A stretch of 9,496 bases of DNA, from positions 1 through 9,496 of the forward strand of contig DQGV01000120.1 of the NCBI GenBank assembly GCA_003524705.1. Direction: 5' to 3'. The notes under the pieces are model-generated. The model saw only the letters and a program-made list of their open reading frames with translations. It did not search any database and was not told the DNA's origin. This DNA is from Anaerolineae bacterium. GTDB lineage: Bacteria; Chloroflexota; Anaerolineae; Anaerolineales; Villigracilaceae. The stretch's first letter is position 1, and each line of letters begins with the position of its first letter. The translations under genes and the position numbers were made by a program. Shown in pieces: positions 1 to 7,191 of this stretch.

Positions 1-1
1 C

Positions 2-850
2 GAAGAAGCGTATCAAAAAGCCTACAACTGGCGCATCGAATTGAATGGCAAAATTGACATCAAAGAATATGTGCAAGACCAATTTGGTAATTTGAAATTA
101 AAAGAATACCGAGGCTATGCCAGCGAAGAGACGATTGCACAAGCCGATAGAGATTTGGCATTGGCAGAAGCCAGATTAAATGATGCTCGCCGTGAATATG
201 AACGTTTACTGCAAGGTGAAGATTCTGCCGAAGTTGCCGCCGCAAAAGCACGTGTTGAAGCTGCGCAAGCTACATTGAATCAAGCCTATTTAACTGCACC
301 GTTCAATGGCACCATTACACAATCTAATTTGGTAGAAGGCGACCAAGTCACCGCCGGTACAGCGGGCTTTCGCATTGATGACCTTTCTAGTTTATTGGTA
401 GATGTGCAAGTTTCAGAAGTTGATATTAATAGCGTCAGCGTTGGGCAAAGTGCTACTTTAACATTCGATGCCATTCTTGATAAAACTTATCAAGGCATTG
501 TCGTACAAGTGGGTCAGGCAGGTGAAACCGTGCAAGGCGTGGTTAGTTTCACCGTCACGGTTGAATTAACCGATGTAGATGAACTCGTCAAACCCGGTAT
601 GACAACCGCCGTCAACATTGTGGTTGAAGAAGTGCAAGATGTGATATTGATTCCGAATCGCGCTGTGCGATTGATTGATGGTCAACGTGTGGTCTACGTC
701 CTCAGAGATAATCAACCGCTTCCGATTACGGTGACACTTGGTGCTTCATCCGACACATTCTCTGAACTTGCTAGCGGCGATATTAACGAAGGCGATTTGA
801 TTATCCTAAATCCACCGGCGCAATTTGGCGGTCCGTTCGGCGGAGGTTAA
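2..850 (+). CDS. Efflux adaptor subunit, HlyD/MacA family (5' end outside window)
   Basis: The reading frame is open from base 2, so the gene begins upstream of the window; an internal ATG at 41 is not a credible start. What is visible is the C-terminal part of a membrane-fusion/adaptor protein. An Ala/Glu/Arg-rich coiled-coil arm (from about base 130 to 285) is followed by the second half of the lipoyl-like domain ([12 protein letters not shown], then GDQVTAG), a beta-barrel domain ([16 protein letters not shown] through [13 protein letters not shown]) and a membrane-proximal domain ([10 protein letters not shown] to the end). It closes with a Gly/Pro-rich tail (FGGPFGGG). In MacAB-type systems such a protein is anchored in the membrane and works with an ATPase and a FtsX-like permease to export peptides, lipids or drugs. 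Those partners follow directly downstream. The substrate cannot be read from sequence. Family call is firm; the MacA label is by context. Confidence 0.9.
   Translation, partial: EEAYQKAYNWRIELNGKIDIKEYVQDQFGNLKLKEYRGYASEETIAQADRDLALAEARLNDARREYERLLQGEDSAEVAAAKARVEAAQATLNQAYLTAPFNGTITQSNLVEGDQVTAGTAGFRIDDLSSLLVDVQVSEVDINSVSVGQSATLTFDAILDKTYQGIVVQVGQAGETVQGVVSFTVTVELTDVDELVKPGMTTAVNIVVEEVQDVILIPNRAVRLIDGQRVVYVLRDNQPLPITVTLGASSDTFSELASGDINEGDLIILNPPAQFGGPFGGG
842..846 (+). promoter_or_regulatory. Ribosome binding site deciding the ATPase start
   Basis: GGAGG ends 5 nt before the ATG at 852 and lies within the last codons of the adaptor gene. It favours 852 over the in-frame TTG at 825, which would add nine residues unlike the family's N-terminus. 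Confidence 0.85.
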
Positions 851-851
851 T

Positions 852-1556
852 ATGACCGATTGGGTGGTGCAAGCCAAAGACTTAGTCAAAACCTACATGA
901 TGGGCGAGTTTGAGGTGAATGCCTTGCGTGGTGTTTCGTTTAACATCAAACGCGGTGAAATCGTATCCATTATGGGACCTTCCGGCTCTGGTAAATCTAC
1001 CATGATGAATACACTTGGATGTTTAGATAGACCTACCTCCGGTGAATACATTTTAGATGGCGAATCAGTAGCAGAGATGGACGATGACCAACTCGCTAGT
1101 GTGCGTAATCGTAAAATCGGATTTGTGTTTCAAAGTTTCAACTTGCTTTCACGGCTGACTGCCGTAGGGAATGTAGAGCTTCCGCTCCGCTACGCAGGCA
1201 TTACCGAAGGAAGACGCGCCAAAGCACAAGCCGCTTTAGAAGCGGTGGGTCTCAAAGAAAGAATGAATCATCGTCCGTATGAATTATCGGGTGGTCAACA
1301 ACAACGCGTTGCCATTGCAAGGTCATTGGTCAACGACCCTGCCATCATCATGGCAGATGAGCCGACAGGAAATTTAGATTCTAAAGTGGGCAAAGAGATT
1401 ATGAATTTATTGTTGAACCTCAACAAAGAACGTGGCACAACTTTAATCATCGTAACGCATGATGCCAATGTTGCAGAACAAACGCAACGCGTGATTCGTT
1501 TGCGTGATGGTGAACTCGACCCTGATTATGATGTGACCACAGGCAGGAAGAAATGA
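852..1556 (+). CDS. ABC transporter ATP-binding protein, MacB/LolD type
   Basis: Encodes 234 residues, the normal size for a stand-alone ATPase of the LolD/MacB/FtsE group. All ATPase motifs are intact: Walker [10 protein letters not shown] (42-50), Q-loop Gln94, signature LSGGQ (145-149), Walker B IIMADE (165-170) followed by PTGNLD, and the switch histidine His203 in VTHD. The GNLD D-loop and the VNALRGVSF lead-in are typical of this mechanotransmission subfamily, in which ATP hydrolysis moves periplasmic domains rather than carrying substrate through the membrane. The start at 852 is chosen for its RBS. The stop overlaps the permease start by 4 nt (ATGA), implying translational coupling. 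Unlike E. coli MacB, ATPase and permease are separate chains. Substrate unknown. Confidence 0.95.
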   Translation: MTDWVVQAKDLVKTYMMGEFEVNALRGVSFNIKRGEIVSIMGPSGSGKSTMMNTLGCLDRPTSGEYILDGESVAEMDDDQLASVRNRKIGFVFQSFNLLSRLTAVGNVELPLRYAGITEGRRAKAQAALEAVGLKERMNHRPYELSGGQQQRVAIARSLVNDPAIIMADEPTGNLDSKVGKEIMNLLLNLNKERGTTLIIVTHDANVAEQTQRVIRLRDGELDPDYDVTTGRKK

Positions 1557-2812
1557 CTTTTACTCAAGCCTTATTTGAAGCCTTAGAAAGTTTGAACGGC
1601 AATAAAATGCGGTCAGGCTTAACCGTGTTAGGTATTGTGATTGGTGTTGCGGCAGTGATTGCTATGTTAGCAGTCGGCAATGGCGCGCAAGCCTCTATCA
1701 CTGGTTCTATTTCAAGTATCGGTACAAATTTATTATTTGTATTTAGCGGTTCGCCACAACAAGGTCCGCAGGAAGGACCGGGAAGCCAACGTAGTGGAAA
1801 TAATATTCGTCCGCTGACATTATCAGATGCAAACGCCATCGCAGACCCACTTTCTGCACCGTCTGTTCAGCAAGTTGCCCCTACATTAGAAGGTAATGCT
1901 TTGCTTACTTTTGCGGGAGAAAATACAACTGCCACACTTTCCGGTATTACCCCCGAATATTTTGATGTACGAAATTTAGAAATGGCTGAGGGCGAGTTTA
2001 TCAATCAAGAACACGTTTTAGGAAGAATGTCTGTCGTGGTGCTTGGACCCGAAGCCGCTATTTCATTATTTGGTCGGGCTGATGGCATCGTCGGTGAAAC
2101 GATTCGGATTGAAGGTCAACCATTTCGTGTGGTTGGTGTTTTGGTCGCCAGAGGTGGTGGTGCCTTCGGTAGTGAAGATAATAGTTCATACATTCCATTT
2201 AGTACTGCACAATCTCGTTTAATTCGGCGTGGCGCACGCGACCAAGTGGATGTGATTTATGTGCAAGCCATTTCAGCCGAAGCCGTGCCACAAGCTGTGG
2301 AAGAAATTTCAAGCATCATTCGTCAACGCCACCGCACACCAGTTGGTTTTGATGATTTTACAGTTTTCACCCAAGCCGATTTTCTAACCATCTTTGAATC
2401 TATTACGGGCGTATTGACCATCTTTTTAGGTGGGATTGCCGGCATTTCATTACTCGTCGGTGGTATTGGCATTATGAACATTATGCTGGTCTCGGTCACT
2501 GAACGAACGCGCGAGATTGGTTTAAGAAAAGCACTTGGCGCGCGTAAAAAAGATATTCTGCTTCAATTCCTAACTGAATCATCCTTGTTAAGTTTTATCG
2601 GTGGTGTTATCGGTATTATGTTCGGCTGGTTAATTGCTTATATCGTTGGTCAAGTGGCGATTGCGTCTGGCACAAACTTTGTCCCCATCGTCGGCGCAGA
2701 TGCCATTATTCTTTCTACAACATTCTCAGCCGTTATCGGCTTGTTCTTTGGTATTTACCCTGCTAGCCGTGCCGCCAACCTCGAACCCGTCGAAGCACTT
2801 CGTTATGAGTAG
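1553..2812 (+). CDS. ABC transporter permease, MacB/FtsX family
   Basis: Encodes 419 residues with the MacB layout: an N-terminal cytoplasmic stretch, TM1 (about 22-44), a large extracytoplasmic domain (about 45-280; MacB periplasmic core type, with a Gln/Gly/Pro-rich segment near 68-83), then three C-terminal helices (about 286-312, 343-370, 383-405). Between TM2 and TM3 lies the conserved cytoplasmic segment [14 protein letters not shown] (317-330), the coupling element that contacts the ATPase. The C-terminus [17 protein letters not shown] is a hallmark of the family. It overlaps the ATPase gene by 4 nt and the next gene by 8 nt, so all four genes probably form one transcript. Known members power export of peptides, antibiotics or lipoproteins; which applies here cannot be told. 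Confidence 0.95.
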   Translation: MTFTQALFEALESLNGNKMRSGLTVLGIVIGVAAVIAMLAVGNGAQASITGSISSIGTNLLFVFSGSPQQGPQEGPGSQRSGNNIRPLTLSDANAIADPLSAPSVQQVAPTLEGNALLTFAGENTTATLSGITPEYFDVRNLEMAEGEFINQEHVLGRMSVVVLGPEAAISLFGRADGIVGETIRIEGQPFRVVGVLVARGGGAFGSEDNSSYIPFSTAQSRLIRRGARDQVDVIYVQAISAEAVPQAVEEISSIIRQRHRTPVGFDDFTVFTQADFLTIFESITGVLTIFLGGIAGISLLVGGIGIMNIMLVSVTERTREIGLRKALGARKKDILLQFLTESSLLSFIGGVIGIMFGWLIAYIVGQVAIASGTNFVPIVGADAIILSTTFSAVIGLFFGIYPASRAANLEPVEALRYE

Positions 2813-3488
2813 CTTTAAGAAAATAACAAGCATCCTTTTGATATTTTTTTTGATTGGATGTATGCCTCAAAATTTGAGCGTAGACAGTGGACAGGAGATG
2901 GTGACACCTACTGTCAATCGTCCACCGTCCACTAACACGCCTCAATCTACGGTGACAGTTGCTCCTACATCTACACAGTTGTCTACGCCTCAACCAAATG
3001 TGACGATTACAGCAGTAGGTGGCAACATCTACATCCGCCGTGGACCGGACTTGGCATATAACCGCATCGGTGTTTTGAAAAAAGGCGAAAGTGCCCAAGT
3101 GATTGCGCAAGATGTGTTATCAAACTGGGTGCAAATCAATATCCCCAATACAGAATTAACAGGCTGGGTTTCAGTGATGACTCAATATTCTGAAATCAAT
3201 GGTGATTTGAAAACTCTGCCAAATTTTACATTTACTGATTATCCAAAACCAGCCTACATCAAAAACTGCACAGAACATGTTTTATTGGTCATGCCCGGTG
3301 AATACTATTTAGAAAATTTATTCACCAATGCACAATACCTCAACGAAGTGCGCGTTGATTCAGGCGTGTATTCTATTTATGATGTCACCCTGCCAGATGA
3401 ACCTTTAATCCAAACCGTAGATATGCAAGAAGGCGAAACTGCGTATATCACGGTCAATGGGTTGGGTGAAACACACAAATGCCCGTAA
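2805..3488 (+). CDS. SH3-domain lipoprotein, exporter-operon accessory
   Basis: Encodes 227 residues. The start at 2805 is inferred because it gives a clean lipoprotein signal (MSSFKK, a hydrophobic core, then LIGC with Cys19 as lipidation site) and overlaps the permease stop by 8 nt; an upstream in-frame extension would only translate permease DNA out of frame. After Cys19 comes a Thr/Ser/Pro-rich linker (about 25-64), then a bacterial SH3 domain (about 65-135; IYIRRGPDLAYNRIGVL, GESAQVIAQ, WVQI, GWVS), a fold that commonly binds cell-wall peptides. The C-terminal ~85 residues carry two cysteines (NCTEH and the terminal HKCP) that might form a disulfide; I do not recognise this part as a named domain. 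Tight coupling to the exporter suggests a role at the cell surface with it. The linker DNA carries a heptad inverted repeat (2880-2933). Confidence 0.85.
   Translation: MSSFKKITSILLIFFLIGCMPQNLSVDSGQEMVTPTVNRPPSTNTPQSTVTVAPTSTQLSTPQPNVTITAVGGNIYIRRGPDLAYNRIGVLKKGESAQVIAQDVLSNWVQINIPNTELTGWVSVMTQYSEINGDLKTLPNFTFTDYPKPAYIKNCTEHVLLVMPGEYYLENLFTNAQYLNEVRVDSGVYSIYDVTLPDEPLIQTVDMQEGETAYITVNGLGETHKCP
2880..2933. repeat. Heptad-unit inverted repeat, copy 1 (inside lipoprotein gene)
   Basis: Left arm: tandem 7-nt units GTAGACA, GTGGACA (2880-2893). Right arm: AATC followed by GTCCACC, GTCCAC (2917-2932), with AGTGGAC (2886-2892) exactly complementary to GTCCACT (2927-2933). The same plan, including the AATC lead-in to the right arm, recurs at 7034-7083. 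It is translated in frame as part of the Thr/Pro-rich linker, where extra residues are tolerated. Confidence 0.55.
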
Positions 3489-3508
3489 TGTTAGATAAAA
3501 AATCTATG

Positions 3509-5932
3509 TTACTGCTCCCCAGCCCCATACAACCTTCTATAAATCACAAAAATTTCATAGATGTTACGAATGTAATTTCTCGTCTCTTCAAAACGCACGG
3601 ATTCTAAAAATAAATCAGGGTCATCACCAGCCAGTTCTTTCCATTGGAGCGAGTTGCCAGGTCCGCCGTTGTAGGCGGCGAGGGTGGCGTAGATGTCTCC
3701 ATTAAATAAAGTGCGATTTTTTGCAAGGTAATGAGTCCCGAACATAATGCTCACATACGGACGATACAAATCATCAGACGTGTAATCAAGCGGCTTGCCT
3801 AATTCAGAAGCGATTTGTGCACCAGTGGTCGGGATGACTTGCATCAATCCGCGTGCATCGGCTACGGAACTGACGAAACCTTCAAATAAACTTTCTTGAC
3901 GAATCACGCTATATACAAATAATGGGTCAAGCCCATTTTTTTGCGCTTCGGGATTCACTAACTCTGAAAAATAATGTCCGTAACGGATGCGACTGAAATA
4001 CGCAGGTGCCATCATAGATTCGGCATGAGTGCTTAGCCCAGCAATCGTCAAAATTTGGCGGGCTGAAAAAATCGCCACGCGATACATACCTACATCTAAT
4101 AAATAATTCGTTAAGCGAAAACTATTGACCGCATCGGCTTGGGTTTCTAATTGTGTGCGTAAATTTTCATATTCAGCGCGTGCTTCGTTATAAAAACCCA
4201 TGTCCCAAAACTCTTTGGCGCGAATGATGCGTTCGTCTGATGCTAATGGACCAAGATTGCTTAAATCTATATCATTTCCTAAATTAAATGTTAATCGCAT
4301 CCACACTTCGGCATCGGCGCGTTCTTGCTCAAAATTTGGCGTGTTGGTGATTGTCACTGGTGCAAAGGGAGCACGTCCCAATAACAAATCTCTGGCGCGT
4401 TCGCTGTAATAGCCACCTGAGTTTTTGTTTTGACCATCACGCCAAGCAGTTTCTGCGGAGGCGATGTCACCTAATTGTTGATACGTTTTGCCAATCCACA
4501 ACAAGGCTCGGGCTTGGTCACTGGCTGAGGTGGCAGAAGCAAGACTGCGGTTGAAAGAAGCGAGGGCGAGGTCATATTGTCCGCGCCGATAATCTAAAAT
4601 CCCCATCATAAAAATTGCTAGCGGTGCTTCTTGCGAGCCGGGATATTCATTGGCTAAACGCGACCATGTTTCAATGGCTTTATCAATTTGGTTGCCGCGT
4701 TCGTAAATGCGCCCAGCACTAAACAAATAAGAACTTGAAATGGTGCTAGTGGGTGCATTGCGCACAAACTCTAACAATGTTTCTGCGGCGCGGGTGTAAT
4801 CATTTTTTTGCGCCCATAAAATAAATGCTTTTTCACCCCACGCATCTGCCCAATTGGGGTGAGCAGGATAATTCGCAATAAAAAAATCGTAATCAACAAG
4901 TGCTTCATCGTATAAACTTAAATTGCTTTTTGATAAAGCGCGATAATAATAGGCTGTGCCATCATTATCAGTTGGGTTGGTTTGTAGATAACGGTCAAAG
5001 GCGGCAATGCCCACAGCATATTGACCTGCAAAATAATCAACGCGACCACGTTGCAACTCGCTGACTGTTCCACCTAAATCAAGCACTGCCACCAAACTTA
5101 GATACGCATAATATGAAAGCGGATAATTGTTGACTGCAAATTTGAATCGTTCAATCGCCGCTTCATTCTGACCTTGTGCCTGATGCGCCAACCCAATCTC
5201 ATACACCGCCTGAGCTTTGATGTAATCATTCGGTGCACGCGCAATAATGCCTTCATATAATGCAATTGCTTCACCATAATTGCCTAACCCTTTTTGTGAG
5301 GCGGCGGCTTTCATGTCTACTTGAATATCGTCACTTAATGATGGGGCTTGAATCGAAGCATTGTAAGCAGAAAATGCACTGGCATAATCTTTGGCGTTAT
5401 ATAACGCATCACCGCGTAATTCTTGCACATACGCATCTATATAACCGGGGCGTAAAACTAAATACGTCTGCCACGCATCTGCCGCAGATTGATAATTTTC
5501 TAAACGATAATAAACAAAACCTTGTAAGAAATATGCTTGTGCCGCATGAACCGATTGCGGATATTCTGTAATTAAACTTTGTAAAGCCGTTAATGCTTCG
5601 TTGTTTCTGCCCTCGGAGAAATAAATGCGGGCTTCACCCCATTTTGCATTTGCCCGAATTTCAGGGTTGGGTGAATCTTGCAAAGCAATTTGATATTGCA
5701 ATAATGCAGAATCATAATCACCATAAAACAAAGCCAAATCACCAACGCCCACACGTTCTGTGATTAATGGTGTCGGTGTAACTGTTGGTGTAAATGTAGA
5801 AGTTGGTAAAGCAGAAGGGTCTGGCGTTAACGTCCAGCCGGGGGGAATGCTCGGCAAATTAGGCGAAATAGAACAAGCCAAAGTAACAATTGCTAGCCAA
5901 ACGATAAAGAGCGCACGAATATTTTTCTTCAT
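3509..5932 (-). CDS. Lytic transglycosylase lipoprotein with TPR array (Slt70-like)
   Basis: Encodes 807 residues. The N-terminus (MKKN, hydrophobic core, VTLAC) is a lipoprotein signal with Cys20. A Pro/Thr-rich spacer (about 25-57) leads into roughly ten tetratricopeptide-like helical hairpins (about 60-510), then a helical linker and a C-terminal SLT domain (about 665-790). Catalytic Glu680 lies in the RQESLF motif, followed by ARGLMQV, AAYNGGPGN and ETRNYIRNIYEIF, the usual SLT-family motifs. The enzyme should cleave the MurNAc-GlcNAc bond of peptidoglycan, leaving a 1,6-anhydro end; the TPR array resembles the superhelical arm of Slt70. The start at 5932 is chosen over an in-frame TTG at 5971 because a near-consensus promoter lies directly before it and the signal peptide begins there. 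It converges with the SH3 lipoprotein gene, leaving a 20-bp gap with only a weak A/T hairpin. Confidence 0.92.
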   Translation of the reverse strand: MKKNIRALFIVWLAIVTLACSISPNLPSIPPGWTLTPDPSALPTSTFTPTVTPTPLITERVGVGDLALFYGDYDSALLQYQIALQDSPNPEIRANAKWGEARIYFSEGRNNEALTALQSLITEYPQSVHAAQAYFLQGFVYYRLENYQSAADAWQTYLVLRPGYIDAYVQELRGDALYNAKDYASAFSAYNASIQAPSLSDDIQVDMKAAASQKGLGNYGEAIALYEGIIARAPNDYIKAQAVYEIGLAHQAQGQNEAAIERFKFAVNNYPLSYYAYLSLVAVLDLGGTVSELQRGRVDYFAGQYAVGIAAFDRYLQTNPTDNDGTAYYYRALSKSNLSLYDEALVDYDFFIANYPAHPNWADAWGEKAFILWAQKNDYTRAAETLLEFVRNAPTSTISSSYLFSAGRIYERGNQIDKAIETWSRLANEYPGSQEAPLAIFMMGILDYRRGQYDLALASFNRSLASATSASDQARALLWIGKTYQQLGDIASAETAWRDGQNKNSGGYYSERARDLLLGRAPFAPVTITNTPNFEQERADAEVWMRLTFNLGNDIDLSNLGPLASDERIIRAKEFWDMGFYNEARAEYENLRTQLETQADAVNSFRLTNYLLDVGMYRVAIFSARQILTIAGLSTHAESMMAPAYFSRIRYGHYFSELVNPEAQKNGLDPLFVYSVIRQESLFEGFVSSVADARGLMQVIPTTGAQIASELGKPLDYTSDDLYRPYVSIMFGTHYLAKNRTLFNGDIYATLAAYNGGPGNSLQWKELAGDDPDLFLESVRFEETRNYIRNIYEIFVIYRRLYGAGEQ

Positions 5933-5938
5933 CCTAGT

Positions 5939-5967
5939 TTTATAACGGCAAAATATAGGCACGTCAA
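5939..5967 (-). promoter_or_regulatory. Promoter of the lytic transglycosylase gene (leaderless layout)
   Basis: On the minus strand: TTGACG (complement of 5962-5967), a 17-nt spacer, TATAAA (complement of 5939-5944), 6 nt, then the ATG at 5932. Both boxes match the sigma-70 type consensus in 5 of 6 positions with ideal spacing. Transcription would begin at or within a base or two of the ATG, so the mRNA should have no 5' leader. No Shine-Dalgarno is possible in this arrangement. Confidence 0.75.
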
Positions 5968-5986
5968 GCAAGCCTATTAATCAGGT

Positions 5987-5992
5987 TATAAT
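5987..5992 (+). promoter_or_regulatory. -10 box of mtnA (leaderless layout)
   Basis: A perfect TATAAT ends 6 nt before the mtnA ATG at 5999, the same spacing as the divergent promoter. No good -35 box is seen (TCAAGC at the 17-nt position is poor), so activity may depend on another factor or be weak. The predicted transcript starts at about the A of the ATG, and no ribosome binding site is present. Confidence 0.6.
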
Positions 5993-5998
5993 CTTAAA

Positions 5999-7051
5999 AT
6001 GCGTTCCGTTTTTTGGGAAAACAACCAACTCAAAATGATTGACCAACGCATTTTGCCTGCGCGTTTTGAAATCGTTTCATTTAATAAACATAAACAAGTT
6101 GCTGAAGCAATAAAAAATATGACTGTGCGTGGTGCACCTGCCATTGGAGCCGCCGCCGCATTTGGATTAGCATTAGCAGGATATGAATCCGCTTCATCAT
6201 CACGGGTAGACCTGCTCGCTGACCTTAGACATGCGGCTACTGTTTTGAAAGATTCGCGTCCTACCGCAGTGAATCTTGCTTGGGCGGTGGATAGAGTTAT
6301 GGGTGTAGTAGCAAATATCCCCGAAGGAAGAAGCGCGGATGAACTTTGTCAAATCGTTTTGGATGAAGCACAAAAAATCGCAGATGAAGATGTGGAAATT
6401 AATAAACGTATGGCAGAACATGGTGCAACGTTAATCAATGATGGCGATACGATTATTCATCATTGCAATACGGGTGCGTTAGCAACAGTGGATTGGGGAA
6501 CAGCATTGGGTGTGATTCGCACTGCACATGAGCAAGGCAAAAAGATTCATGTGTTGGTAGATGAAACTCGCCCGCGTTTGCAAGGTGCGAGATTAACGGC
6601 GTGGGAATTAGAGCAATATGGAATTTCTTATGAAATCATCAGTGACAATATGTCAGGTCATTTTTTGAAAGCAGGCAAAGTGCAAAAATGTTTTGTCGGA
6701 TCAGATAGAACGACAGCGAATGGTGATGTTGCTAATAAAATTGGAACGTATATGTTGGCACTTGCGGCGCATGATAACGGTGTGCCGTTTTATCCTGTTG
6801 TGCCGACTTCAACCATTGATTTATCACTCGCAAGCGGTGATTTGATTCCGATTGAAGAACGCAACCCAAATGAAGTGTTGGATATTCAATTTCAAGGAGA
6901 ATCTGTTACGCCCAAAAATGCCAAAGCCCGCAACCCAGCCTTTGATGTAACCCCGAATCGTTTGGTGACAGGCATTGTTACTGAAAATGGAATTGCATAT
7001 CCACCGTTTGAAGTGAGTTTGAGAAAATTGACGATGGACGATAGACCGTAG
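5999..7051 (+). CDS. mtnA: S-methyl-5-thioribose-1-phosphate isomerase
   Basis: Encodes 350 residues, normal length for MtnA. The enzyme converts the aldose methylthioribose-1-phosphate to methylthioribulose-1-phosphate in the methionine salvage pathway, which recovers sulfur from methylthioadenosine. Family motifs are complete: RGAPAIG (44-50), HCNTGALATVDWGTALGVI with the catalytic cysteine at 156, DETRPRLQGARLTAWEL, and GSDRTTANGDVANKIGTY with the catalytic Asp at 236. The Cys-Asp spacing of 80 equals that of the Bacillus enzyme (160/240 as I recall). No other salvage gene is in the window, so the rest of the pathway must be elsewhere or a shunt is used. The paralogous eIF2B-type proteins are unlikely given these catalytic residues. 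Its last codons and stop lie in a heptad repeat (7034-7083). Confidence 0.95.
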   Translation: MRSVFWENNQLKMIDQRILPARFEIVSFNKHKQVAEAIKNMTVRGAPAIGAAAAFGLALAGYESASSSRVDLLADLRHAATVLKDSRPTAVNLAWAVDRVMGVVANIPEGRSADELCQIVLDEAQKIADEDVEINKRMAEHGATLINDGDTIIHHCNTGALATVDWGTALGVIRTAHEQGKKIHVLVDETRPRLQGARLTAWELEQYGISYEIISDNMSGHFLKAGKVQKCFVGSDRTTANGDVANKIGTYMLALAAHDNGVPFYPVVPTSTIDLSLASGDLIPIEERNPNEVLDIQFQGESVTPKNAKARNPAFDVTPNRLVTGIVTENGIAYPPFEVSLRKLTMDDRP

Positions 7052-7083
7052 ACCGTGTTAAATCGTCTATGGTCTATGGTCTG
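7034..7083. repeat. Heptad-unit inverted repeat, copy 2 (spans mtnA stop)
   Basis: Left arm: ATGGACG, ATAGACC, GTAGACC (7034-7054). Right arm: AATC followed by GTCTATG, GTCTATG, GTC (7061-7081). The repeat encodes the final residues MDDRP and the TAG stop of mtnA. It shares unit length, unit type and the AATC lead-in with the copy at 2880-2933. Confidence 0.65.
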
Positions 7084-7087
7084 TTTT
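7041..7087 (+). terminator. Possible terminator hairpin of mtnA, formed by the heptad repeat
   Basis: Because the arms are tandem repeats, two registers are possible: 7041-7053 with 7065-7077 (13 bp, one G-U), or 7041-7054 with 7071-7084 (14 bp, two G-U). The second is followed at once by TTT, as for a weak intrinsic terminator. The stem includes the mtnA stop codon, so translating ribosomes would disturb it. Confidence 0.4.
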
Positions 7088-7101
7088 CATTGCTAAAAAA
7101 C

Positions 7102-7130
7102 TTTACATCTATAAAACCTCGTGATAAACT
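7102..7130 (+). promoter_or_regulatory. Candidate adoK promoter upstream of a terminator
   Basis: TTTACA (7102-7107), a 17-nt spacer, and TAAACT (7125-7130): 5/6 and 4/6 matches. A start near 7137 would give a leader of about 55 nt containing the terminator hairpin at 7152-7177. No promoter fits between that terminator and the adoK ATG. Confidence 0.35.
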
Positions 7131-7151
7131 CACGAAAGTTAGAAAATTTAT

Positions 7152-7177
7152 GGCGCACTCACCCGAGTGCGCCTTTT
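7152..7177 (+). terminator. Intrinsic terminator between mtnA and adoK
   Basis: A perfect 9-bp GC-rich stem (GGCGCACTC 7152-7160 with GAGTGCGCC 7165-7173), loop ACCC, then TTTT. This is a textbook rho-independent terminator on the + strand. It sits 100 nt after the mtnA stop but only 14 nt before the adoK start, so it either ends mtnA transcripts or works as an attenuator of adoK. Confidence 0.85.
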
Positions 7178-7191
7178 ACTGCGAGTAAATA

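Noticed and set aside
825..851. TTG start at 825 for the ATPase
   Set aside because: The ATG at 852 has a GGAGG at the right distance and matches the family N-terminus.
2634..2804. N-terminal extension of the SH3 lipoprotein gene
   Set aside because: It overlaps conserved permease coding sequence in another frame and would destroy the lipoprotein signal peptide.
60..3110. Minus-strand open frames opposite the exporter operon
   Set aside because: All are short, lack recognisable domains and lie opposite clearly coding frames.
3492..3506. Hairpin TAGAT-AAAAA-ATCTA between convergent genes as a bidirectional terminator
   Set aside because: Only 5 A/T-rich pairs and no proper T-run; too weak to call.
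5933..5971. Longer transglycosylase start at a TTG (5971)
   Set aside because: It would put 13 extra residues before the lipoprotein signal and make the near-consensus promoter at 5939-5967 part of the coding sequence.
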